Source: Epiperipatus broadwayi (Eukaryota > Onychophora > Udeonychophora > Euonychophora > Peripatidae). Taken from it: 64,000 nt of DNA. Under the pieces are notes generated by a model. It made no database searches. It was not told where the DNA came from and saw only the letters and a program-made list of their open reading frames with translations. The first letter of the stretch is position 1. Each line of letters opens with the position of its first letter. The stretch is from positions 5,791,717-5,855,716 of the forward strand of contig JAQFVV010000056.1 of assembly GCA_028023455.1 (NCBI GenBank), written 5' to 3'. The translations under genes were made by a program, and so were the position numbers. Positions 28,535-37,129 of this stretch are shown piece by piece.

Positions 28535-29060
28535 ACTGAAACTTTTAGCTTCTAATTAACAAAACTATATATTATTTAGCAAATGATATAGATGGCTAGC
28601 TATGTTAGCTATAAACCACATATATTAAATAAAATTCTTAAGTCTGCTTACAATAAAAGAACTTTCAAGATTAATTCTGCCTGGATTCAAACCCAAACTG
28701 TAGCCATATCAGGCAGACATATTAATCATTATAATACAAAACTCTTTCATTTTACTTTACAAATGTATTTATGTGTGCTAATCAAACTCAAATATTTACC
28801 ATATTCATATATGTTTGTTAAGTTTTCTATCTAAAAGTAGGTAAAGTAACTAAGCCACAGAGTACTATCAACATGAGGATATTTATTTTTGCACATCCAA
28901 ACGTATTAAAACTAAGTAATCAACACAAAACTGATCTAATTAAACCAAACAGTGATATTTTTTTTAAAAAAAAGTAAAGTATTAAAAACCTAACTATGAT
29001 AACAAATGCAAAAGCAAGTCTAATAAACAACTGCTGTTACATTATATTCAGTTAAAAAAA
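28535..29060. other. AT-rich DNA, no gene seen
   Basis: Nothing recognised before the candidate exon at 29065. Confidence 0.4.
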
Positions 29061-29064
29061 TTAC

Positions 29065-29167
29065 CTTTTCTTGCACTCATCAAGCAATCACTGGAACTAT
29101 TAGCATAACTTTCAAATTTCTGTTGAACTTTAGAAGCTCTCTCAGCAATTGTCATTTGTACCAAGCG
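29065..29167 (-). CDS. Candidate internal exon of an unidentified host gene
   Basis: The minus strand shows a textbook acceptor, a 10-base T run then CTTTTGCTAG, with AG at 29168-29169. A single open frame of 34 codons plus one base follows, then a good donor AAAAG|GTAATT at 29063-29064. The peptide starts RLVQMTIAERASKVQQKFES and ends SSDCLMSARK; the KVQQKFESYA stretch looks helical. The other two frames are closed. The exon starts in phase 0 and ends one base into a codon, which matches the candidate terminal exon at 20910-21034. G+C content is higher than in the flanks. I cannot identify the protein. This is the most exon-like non-transposon segment in the window. Confidence 0.45.
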
Positions 29168-29473
29168 CTAGCAAAAGAAAAAAAAAAGATTTCAAAATAA
29201 ATTTTAATACTTTATACAACATATTCCATAACTTCATTAATATAGAATAAATAAATAAAAAGATAAAACAGAAGCTATAATTCAAAATACTAGCTCAATA
29301 TGTCCATTATTAATCTCAATCTACGAATTAAATATTTATTCAAGTAACAAAAATATGATCAATGATCCAAATTTTTATATACTTGGATTCATCAACAGTT
29401 AGGATTATTGTCATTTAATTTCAGTAAAGAATGAAGTTTATATAAATGATATTGATTAACTTTAGATTGTAAC

Positions 29474-30059
29474 TGCCATATCTGACTCTGCCTTCAGAAG
29501 TGGACTATTCCAGATTCCTTACCTGATTGGCTAGCACCCAATTGTTAGCCAAAGGGATTAAAACCTTCACTGGGGTTCGCGCACCGAATCTGCGTGTTTC
29601 CAGTAGGGTAGGGGATCTGCCTTTAAATAGTCAGCCTTTTGGAGGCAAGGCAGAGAGCAATTACTTCTGTTAACCTGAATGACAGAACGTGCTCTCCATT
29701 AAAACTTCTGCCATCAGCAAAAATATTTATCTAGTTATTATTGAGACATCCACATAGTGAGGCAAGTCCACCTATGGACTGGAAACTGCTACATCTGAAC
29801 TAGAGTCGACTCAAGGCAAGCTAACTACATAACTGGAAAAATCTTCTTACCAGAACTTATGATGCAGGCTAACCATTGACTGGAAGAGTTCCATACTTTG
29901 CACGACTATCTCAGCATTGAACAACTATATTTGTACATTTGTTAACTAACATGTGTATATATTTTGTACTAATAAATTATACATATTTATTGCTGAATAG
30001 TTGTTTGTTTTGTATCTGTTGGTTTGGAAACGAACCTGCAAGCCTAACCAAACACAACA
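29474..30059 (+). repeat. 5' LTR
   Basis: Starts TGCCATATCTGACTC and ends CCAAACACAACA, so the boundaries are TG...CA. It aligns with 32173-33514 once the nested insertion is removed. It preserves the uninterrupted CTCCATTAAAACTT site at about 29692-29705, where the 3' LTR carries the insertion. AATAAATTAT near 29970 could serve as polyadenylation signal; AATAAA is also visible in the 3' copy. Confidence 0.9.
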
Positions 30060-30064
30060 GATTT

Positions 30065-30080
30065 TGGTGCAGTCGACAGG
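30065..30080 (+). promoter_or_regulatory. Candidate primer-binding site
   Basis: TGGTGCAGTCGACAGG begins five bases after the LTR. Retrotransposon primer sites usually start TGG because tRNAs end in CCA. I cannot assign the tRNA. A similar word, TTTTGGCGCAGTTGC, recurs 30 bases further on, suggesting a duplication of the leader. Confidence 0.45.
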
Positions 30081-30113
30081 CCAACTAGATTTTGGCGCAG
30101 TTGCAGTGAAATG

Positions 30114-30320
30114 TTTCCCTCACAGCTGGAAAAATTATAAAATACACTGAGCCAGTTATAACAGATTTGGCACACTAACAGAAATTTTTCCCTCACAGCT
30201 GGAAAAATTAGAGTAAACTACACCAGTTTAAATAAATCTGGTGCAGTAATAGAGAAAATTTTTTCCCTCATGGCTGGAAAAATTGTATTATAAAATATGC
30301 CAGTTTCAACAGATCTAAAC
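30114..30320 (+). repeat. Leader tandem repeat, three units of about 74 bp
   Basis: TTTCCCTCACAGCTGGAAAA starts at 30114 and recurs at 30187 and, as TTTCCCTCATGGCTGG, at 30262. Each unit also has a GCCAGTT or ACCAGTTT word and a TCTGGTGCAG-like or GATTTGGCAC word. It lies between primer site and gag. Confidence 0.75.
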
Positions 30321-30610
30321 GTGAAATAAATATGCAAGAGTGTATTTGTTTATTGTTTTTCATTTTGGGAAAAAATTTACGTTACCATAATTTCATTACA
30401 GTGGGATAGAAAAATAACAATGTAAAACTGTTGAAAAAAATTGACAATAACCATAAAGGTGTGTCAAATTAGAGTGTCAACCAATCACGAGAGCTTTACT
30501 CAAATGACAGCGTAAAAGCTCGCTCTATTTGTTTAAAAGCTTCGTTCAGTTAGTTACAATAACGTAACTATAAAAGAAGTACGAGTGGTTACTCAGCATA
30601 AATAAAAAAG

Positions 30611-31470
30611 ATGGCTAACACAATCGGCTCTATGGAATCTTTTGATCCGGCTCAACCTAAGAGCTGGCCAAATTATAAAGAGCATTGATTTTTATCTATA
30701 GGTGAACAATATAAAAAAGCCTGAGATAAAGTTAGCTACACTAATGACCACAATAGTTTCGCAAACATAAGAAATATTCAAGTCTCAATTTATGTCTGTA
30801 ACCCCAGCTGAGCTGGATTTTAATAGAGTATTGACAATTCTCACAGAGTATTTTACTCCTAAACTCTTGACAATAATGCAGAGATACCATTTTAATCTCA
30901 GCATACAAGAACAGGGTGAAATAACTAGAGAATTTGCAACATGAATCTGTATATTAGCCTTGAAGTGCGAGTTCAAAGACTACATGAATGAAGCACTTTG
31001 TGATCATTTTATTTGTGGCATAAATGATCACAATTTGAGGCTGAAAGTGTTAATGATTCCAGACCTAGATTTTGAGACAGCAGTAGCTCAAGCAAGACTA
31101 GCAGAAACAATAGCTAGTCAAGCTAACCCATTAAAAAACATAAAATATGAAGTGCGAAAAATTGAGCATAACACTAGATCATCCATGTACTCAGTCAGCT
31201 CAAAGAACTCAGCATCATATAGTCTAAGATGTTATAGATGCAAAGAGCACATGCACATGCATATAGAATGTCCATACCGCAAAGCAACATGCACATTTTG
31301 CAAGTGTATAGGACATATAAAGGCAGCATGTCTGAAATTAAAAAGACAATCAGTCAAGTCTATTCCTAAAGACAGTAAAGGCACTGATAATAAACATAAA
31401 GAAGTTGCCTGTATAAACCATATCAGAGATAACAAGTCTAGGTTTATACACACTGTCATGATAAATAATA
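30611..31470 (+). pseudogene. LTR element gag (capsid/nucleocapsid) remnant
   Basis: The frame opens with ATG at 30611 (MANTIGSMESFDP..PKSWPNY), then is broken by stops and shifts until a long open stretch at 30960-31550. That stretch has the end of a capsid-like domain (DHFICGINDHNLRLKVL, FETAVAQARLAETI), typical of gypsy gags. Two zinc knuckles of exact CX2CX4HX4C form follow: CYRCKEHMHMHIEC near 31233 and CTFCKCIGHIKAAC near 31290. The knuckles bind element RNA during packaging in intact relatives. The first half is dead; the knuckle half is intact in frame with the protease remnant. Confidence 0.8.
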
Positions 31471-31815
31471 CACCAGTTAATATGGAACTTGAGACAGGGT
31501 CAACAGTGTCTATAGTTTCAAGAAAGACTTGGACAATCATTAATAAATAGAATAAATATAAGCTACACCCTTGCAGTAAGTCAATTTCAGACTACCAATG
31601 GAATAAAATCAAACTGTTGGGTCAAACAACAGGAAAAGTTACTTTGCCTAACAAAACTATATACCTACCACTGGTAGTGGCATTGGGTAACCATAATAAT
31701 TTTATAGGTCGTGACTGGTTCTGTCACTTAGGGTTCAAAGTGAATCAGCTCACAATATTATCAAAATTGAAGACTAATGAGTCAGAAGTCTTTAACAAAA
31801 AAGCTGAAACCTGAT
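31440..31815 (+). pseudogene. LTR element aspartic protease remnant with altered active site
   Basis: Continuing from gag, the sequence reads PVNMELETGSTVSIVS, where intact relatives have DTGS/DTGA: the catalytic Asp is Glu. A TAG at about 31548 ends the frame. The rest of the domain reappears in a second frame from 31617 (TLPNKTIYLPLVVALGN, then NFIGRDWF), matching the usual LLGRDWL block near the protease C-terminus. The domain is followed within about 60 bases by integrase tail sequence instead of reverse transcriptase. Confidence 0.75.
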
Positions 31816-31995
31816 GTTAAACTTCAACTAGAAGATAAAAACAAAATAAAATTCCAAATAGGAACAAAAGTACTATGCCATATGTACTATGGGTACACAA
31901 GATGGAGACCAGCAGTAGTGATGCAAATAAAGAGGCTCTACACTGTTGTTGTGCAAACAGAAGATGTCATCATCATCATCACAACCAGCTAAGAC
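31800..31995 (+). pseudogene. Integrase C-terminal tail remnant after an internal deletion
   Basis: The frame covering 31777-31992 contains FQIGTKVLCHMYYGYTRWRP followed by AVVMQI. This resembles the F.(I/V)GD.V..R....KW.PG.V motif near the end of gypsy integrases. It directly follows the protease remnant at about 31800, so several kilobases that should hold reverse transcriptase, RNase H and the integrase core are gone. It ends in an ATC-rich codon run. Assignment is from a short motif, hence moderate confidence. Confidence 0.6.
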
Positions 31996-32161
31996 TATCA
32001 CACATCTGAAGCTATCAAGACAGTAGCAGACAACAAGAAACAAACTCATCAAGCAAAGAAGATAAAGACAGGAACAACAATCAATCAGAGGAACCAACCA
32101 AGCAGACAAAACATCGTCCAATGCATCACAATGACTATGTCCTCCAGGGCTAATTTCAGCC

Positions 32162-32172
32162 AGGGGGAGGGA
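32162..32172 (+). other. Polypurine tract
   Basis: AGGGGGAGGGA abuts the start of the 3' LTR at 32173, the expected plus-strand primer position. Confidence 0.8.
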
Positions 32173-33514
32173 TATCATATCTGACTCTGCCTTCAGAAGT
32201 GGACTATTCCAGATTCCTTACCTGATTGGCTAGCACCCAGTTGCTAGCCAAAAGGATTAAAACCTTCACTGGGGTTCGTACACTGAATCTGCATTTCCAG
32301 TAGGGTAGGGGATCTGCCTTTAAATAGTTAGCCTTTTGGTGCCAAGGCAGAGAGCAATTACTTCTTTTAACTTGAATGACAGAATGTGCTCTCCATTAAC
32401 CCTTTTCCCGCCTCTTACGAGGCTCCTCGTCAACATCTGACATCACTCTAACTCTGCCAGTTCTTATGCTAAAATATTTGTTTGACAGGTATTGAATAGG
32501 TTTTTAAAAGTTCTGTAAGATGGTGCCCTCTTCCGAATTATTTTACAAGTAAAAAATAAAAAAAAAAATGCATTTAAACCTAAACAAAGAAAGAACATTA
32601 GTTGTGATTGGTTCTTAGCATGCTCTCAGCTGAAAAAGACATTCTGATTGGCTGGAAAGAACAAAGAAACCGCCTGATCAAAGAAAATAAAGAAAAACGC
32701 TGAGATTTTCATTTCGAATATGATTTAAAGTATTATAAAAGAATATTTTGAAAAATTACAAATTATTTTCAGAGAGAATACTAAAAAAACAAAATTATTT
32801 TCGAAAAATATTGAAGATTTTAGTAAAAATATTTAAGATTTAGTAAAAAGAAATATTTACTTTTCTATAACATAAAAGTTGACCTTTTTGTTTATATTAT
32901 AGCTTTTATGTTGCCGAAATTGAATATTTTAGAATAAATAAATAGCAATTTATTTTTGAAAGAACTTTCGTTCTCTTCATAACCTGAAAAATTAGTAATA
33001 TACTTTTTATAAACGTATCTGAGTTGAATTTAATATTATAGGCGAATGTGTTTTAACAATAGGCTTTGTCTTCAGTTTGTGAGTTGGCCAATTAAAAGAT
33101 TTGATTTTTACCTCATACAACCAATAATATAATTAGCAGTTTAAGGGTTAAACCTTATGTCATCAGCAAAGGTATTTATCTAGTTATTATTGAGACATCC
33201 ACACAGTGAGGCAAGTCCACCTATGGACTGGAAACTGTTACATCTGAACTAGAGCTGACTCAAGGCAAGCTAACTACATAGCTGGAAGAGTCTTCTTACC
33301 AGAACTCATGATGCAGGCTAATCATTAGCAGGAAGAGAGTTCCATACTTCGCATGACTATCTCAGCATTGAAGCATATCAACTGTATTTGTATATTTGTT
33401 AACTAACGTGTATATATTTTGTACTAATAAATTATACATATTTATTGCTGAATAGTTGTTCGTTTTGTATCTGTTGGTTTGGAAACAAACCTGCAAGCCT
33501 AACCAAACACAACA
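32173..33514 (+). repeat. 3' LTR, split by a TTAA-flanked insertion
   Basis: Matches the 5' LTR as two pieces, 32173-32399 and 33148-33514. The start is TATCATATC where the 5' copy has TGCCATATC, so the terminal TG has mutated. The end CCAAACACAACA is intact and is followed by the GTAAC target duplication. Confidence 0.9.
32400..33147. mobile_element. Non-autonomous piggyBac-like element (MITE) inside the 3' LTR
   Basis: The 748-bp insertion begins CCCTTTTCCCGCC and ends TTTAAGGG, and is flanked by TTAA at 32396-32399 and 33148-33151. The 5' LTR shows the empty site with a single TTAA. TTAA duplication and termini beginning CCC(T) are the hallmark of piggyBac elements. No transposase is encoded. 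A subterminal perfect hairpin, ACGAGG-CT-CCTCGT, is at 32417-32430. The interior is shared with 33706-34527. Confidence 0.88.
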
Positions 33515-33705
33515 GTAACAGAAACTATGTTTTGACACTCAGCTTTGGTAGATAAGCAAAAATAAATTCCTACTACAAAAAGCCAAGATAGCAAACAATA
33601 TAATGTCAGTTTATCTCATCAAATATTTATAACATAATTCATCATGCATAAATCTTGTTTCCATAAAATTTACAAAAACTTGTTATCAATACTATGAATT
33701 ATTAA

Positions 33706-34527
33706 TCCTTTTGCAATTCAAAGTTTTCCTATTTTGGCTCTAGTGATAATTTTAGTTAATAGTTCATCATTTTATTTTAATATTAATCTTTTTCATGGTT
33801 TTTATGAGTTGACTCGCGGCCGCTTGAAGTCACTCAAATTCCATCATTTTTAATGCTATGGTAAAGATTTTACTGTTATTTGAAAGATTATAAAAAGTTC
33901 TGTAAGATGCTGCCCTCTCTTGAATTATTTTACAAGTAAAAAATCAATAAAACTGTCATTAAATGTTTAACAAAAAAGAAAGCTTGACGTTGATTGGCTC
34001 TTAGCCATCAAGGACATTCTGCTTGGCTATCAAGGACAAAGAAAACCACCCAATCAAAGAAAAATGCTATGATTTTCATTTCGAAAATGATAAACAAATG
34101 TTTTAGACCATTTTAACAGTATTTTTTTGACAAATTATAAATTATTTTGATAAAATATGCTAAAAATAAAATTATTTTAGAAAAATCTTTAAGATTTTAG
34201 CAAAAAAAATATTTATTTTTACGTAACATAAAACTGAAAAAGAAAATTATTTATGTCAGCAACTCTTTTTAATTTGTTACTAACTTTTGCTTTTAAATTT
34301 TCCGCTATTGAATATTTCTAAAATAAATAAATAGAAATTTATTTTTGAAAAAACTTTCGTTAATTTTCATAACATGACAAATTATTAATATACTTTTAAC
34401 AAACAAATCTAAAGTGAATATAATATTAAAAGATGAATATATTTTGACAGTTGAGTTTGTGTCTTGACCAATTAAAAGTTTACACTTTTACCTTACTTGG
34501 CCAATAAAGTAACAGCTGCTACAAGGG
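33706..34527. mobile_element. Second copy of the piggyBac-like MITE
   Basis: Flanked by TTAA at 33702-33705 and 34528-34531. It starts TCCTTTTGC and ends GCTACAAGGG. It shares with the first copy AAAAGTTCTGTAAGATG, the AATTATTTTACAAGTAAAAA stretch, a TTGGCTCTTAGC-type word, GATTTTCATTTCGAA and AAATTTATTTTTGAAA blocks in the same order and orientation. It contains GCGGCCGC near 33817 in place of the first copy's hairpin. Only 187 bp of other DNA separates it from the LTR element. Confidence 0.8.
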
Positions 34528-34531
34528 TTAA

Positions 34532-35195
34532 CCTTTACACAAAATTATGAATCAATAAATTATGATTGGTTTATTAAAAATATAAATTTACAAATAAAAA
34601 ACATGCTAAGATATCATATTTAAACTTTACACATATAGAAAAATAATAATAAAGTGAACTACATAACGAGAACAATTACCATTTTCTTATTGAATGACGG
34701 TTATAATGCTATTGAAAAAATTAAAGTTAGAAAATCATTGTTAAATGAATTTAATTCTTTAAATATGAACAAATAATTATAAATTCATTATAAAGCTATA
34801 AAATTCTGTTTAAAAATTTAGACCTTGATTTATAATTATAAAAACAAGACAAAAATTCTGTAGTACAGTGTGTCAGAGTGTAATGACCAGTTTCCTTCTT
34901 ATTGTTACTTTTAAAAATGAAACACATTTCAAACACATTTAAGTGTAAACAGGAACATATTTATTTTTTAATAATTATTATAAAAATATTTTGTAAAAAT
35001 AATCATAAATCTTTAAATAAATATAAATTTTCTCCTCATTGCTAACAACAATCAATGAGGAATTTACACATTTGTTTATATGCCCAAAATCAAGGAATCT
35101 ATCAATGAATGATCTTTTAGACTAGTGTCAACTTGTTTGTAGTTGTCCTCTGTAGACTACAGCCATTTTACATTTCTTTAATTAAAAATCAATAT
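34532..35195. other. AT-rich DNA, no gene seen
   Basis: Nothing recognised. Confidence 0.4.
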
Positions 35196-35199
35196 TTAC

Positions 35200-35294
35200 C
35201 TTATTTCCAATTTTTATGTCAAATAAATGTAAAAAAGGCAAAATCACACTAACACTAGCCAAAAGAGTGTGTTTTAAGACCATAACAAGCAGAA
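35200..35294 (-). CDS. Weak candidate exon with a hydrophobic segment
   Basis: The minus strand has an open frame of 31 codons containing LLVMVLKHTLLASVSVILPF followed by LHLFDIKIGNK. It ends at a good donor, AAG|GTAAAT (GT at 35198-35199), in phase 0, the phase required by the candidate exon at 29065-29167. The peptide would form a membrane helix. The acceptor side is weak (CTGTAATAG, or alternatively CACAG at 35308-35309), and T-rich DNA easily yields hydrophobic frames by chance. Confidence 0.17.
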
Positions 35295-35470
35295 CTATTA
35301 CAGTATTCTGTGATATACCAGACCTCAGAATCATTGCATTAAATTACAGTCTTATTATATTAGATTATAGCTCCTCTTTGATTTCTTAAGACAAGAATTA
35401 TTGAATTTTTGTTTTAAGTAGCTCAAATATGGTTTTCAAAAATATAAAAATATGCATTAAACCTTTTAAA

Positions 35471-35723
35471 TACTTTAATCAGGCTTTAATCTGTATTCAA
35501 TGAGCTTTAAAATTCGTAATAATCAAGCATATTTTGCTGATAGAGGGATCTTCCAAACCACGACACAAGATAGAAACTGTTATAAAGATAAAAGCAGTCG
35601 TCTTATCTTTATAAAAGTCGCTATCTTGTGTTATGGTTTGGAAGGTCCCTCTATTGGCAAAATATGCTTGATTATTACAAATTTTAAAGCACAATGACTA
35701 CAGATTAAAGCCTGATTAAAGTA
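35471..35723. repeat. 253-bp near-perfect palindrome (foldback MITE)
   Basis: TACTTTAATCAGGCTTTAAT at the left end is exactly mirrored at the right end. The mirror continues with few mismatches to a centre at about 35597, with almost no loop. The termini are TA, so a TA-duplicating transposase is plausible. The two arms translate to similar 65-codon ORFs on opposite strands (35497-35694 and 35500-35697), which is a consequence of the palindrome and not evidence of genes. Confidence 0.9.
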
Positions 35724-35724
35724 T

Positions 35725-37030
35725 TTACATATGTTTCTGTGCACTCAATAAATTAATTCCTACTATTAAACCTTTTAATGTATTTTCAATTTTAAATGAA
35801 AAACATTTTATTCTTTAAAAATGAAAACAGATATATAAACAAACATTAATAATGCTAACAATATTCAGAACTAATAAAAAATCATCATTGAAAAAATTTT
35901 TAATGGTTATAAAAGTTTTCAATGCTAAAATTATTTATTAACTCAATCCCTATTGGCTGAGTGAATTAAAGTTCTAACCTTTTGATTGGTCAATTACAAA
36001 ATCAGCAATTAAAATATATTTGTCTTTTAACAAAATTATATTCATTTTAGTTTAGTTTCTAAAAAGCAATTTAATAATTTGTCAGATGATTAAAATAAGA
36101 AATATATTCATGTTTAGATTTAGTTTTTTTTAAATGCTTAATTTTAAAAATACAAGTTAAGAAATTTGAAGAAATGATAAAAAGGAATCTATGAACATTT
36201 TATTCCATCAAACATTGTATTACTGAACTTTTGTGATAATTTAATAAATATAAATGAAATTTTAAAATAGAATTCATATCTTTATGGTATCTTTATAATT
36301 ATTCATCCATATTTTTTTAAAAAATGGAATTCATTAAACATAGATTTTCTTCATTTATTTTTTTTATTAGCATTATGACAATTGAACAGCAAGAAAAAGT
36401 AATTGTTTTTGTTATATATTTCAATTTTTTAGAATGTTTTTCATTTGTAAACTTATATTTCTAACAAACAAAGCCCAACATATTAATTCATATTTTAACA
36501 CTAAAATAAAAATGTTGAACCCACTAAAAGATAGTATAAAACATTGAAATGAGGCAAGGTTAAACAACTCTTTAACTTCTGATATTTAAATCTGTCAAAT
36601 GTAAATTTCACGGCAAAATATTGTCAATAATATTTTTACACTCTTGTATTTGCTGAAAGTTCAAACATTCAAACAATTTTGATGATACAGCAAGATAATA
36701 AAATACCACAAAGAATTCAGTAAATCCTTGCGCTCTCTTCCATATCCAAAGATTCACTAAACATAGTTTTAGTAAAACACAGTTTGAAAAAATATTAAGT
36801 AAAAACTCAAAAACTTTATGCGTATTTGTCTGTATAAGTGTTTCAGTCAGTCATATGGCCATTTTCTTTTTTTCCTTCTCACTTTATTATTTTACTGTTA
36901 TTTTATAACTACATTATTCTTTTTTTTGTTAATTATTTTTATTAACATTTTAATATGTACGTTTTTGAAATGAATTGTATTGCAGATGTCTTTATATGTG
37001 TTAAACATGTACACTATGACTTATTTATGG
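35725..37030. other. AT-rich DNA, no gene seen
   Basis: Nothing recognised before the candidate exon. Confidence 0.4.
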
Positions 37031-37036
37031 TTTCAG

Positions 37037-37129
37037 ATATCAACAGAAAAGCTTAAAGAATTAAATGCAGAGATGGGAGTGGGAGCAAATCACTTTATTT
37101 CTTCAAAAACCTCTCAACAAACAAATTAA
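37037..37129 (+). CDS. Candidate terminal exon on the plus strand
   Basis: The acceptor TTTATGGTTTCAG at 37024-37036 is followed by 30 open codons and a TAA at 37127-37129. The peptide starts ISTEKLKELNAEMGVGANHF and ends SSKTSQQTN; it is polar and locally richer in G+C than its surroundings. The frame is also open upstream to an ATG at 36986 that follows another AG (ATTGCAG), so the exon may begin there. An AATAAA lies about 175 bases downstream near 37303. No plus-strand partner exon was found, and 30 open codons are not rare here. Confidence 0.27.
   Translation: MSTEKLKELNAEMGVGANHFISSKTSQQTN

Larger units (their letters stand above)
29469..33519 (+). mobile_element. Ty3/gypsy-type LTR retrotransposon, internally deleted, with a nested DNA element in its 3' LTR
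   Basis: The element is flanked by a perfect 5-bp target duplication, GTAAC, at 29469-29473 and 33515-33519. It has a 586-bp 5' LTR, a primer-binding-like site, a gag with two CCHC knuckles, part of a protease, the C-terminal end of an integrase, a polypurine tract and a 3' LTR interrupted by a 748-bp insertion. Reverse transcriptase, RNase H and the integrase core are missing, so any movement would have needed proteins in trans. The LTRs differ at several percent of sites, largely C/T and G/A changes, so the insertion is not young. Leader and gag are also damaged. Confidence 0.9.

Noticed and set aside
35497-35697. Two 65-codon ORFs on opposite strands with similar sequences
   Set aside because: They are mirror translations of the 253-bp palindrome.
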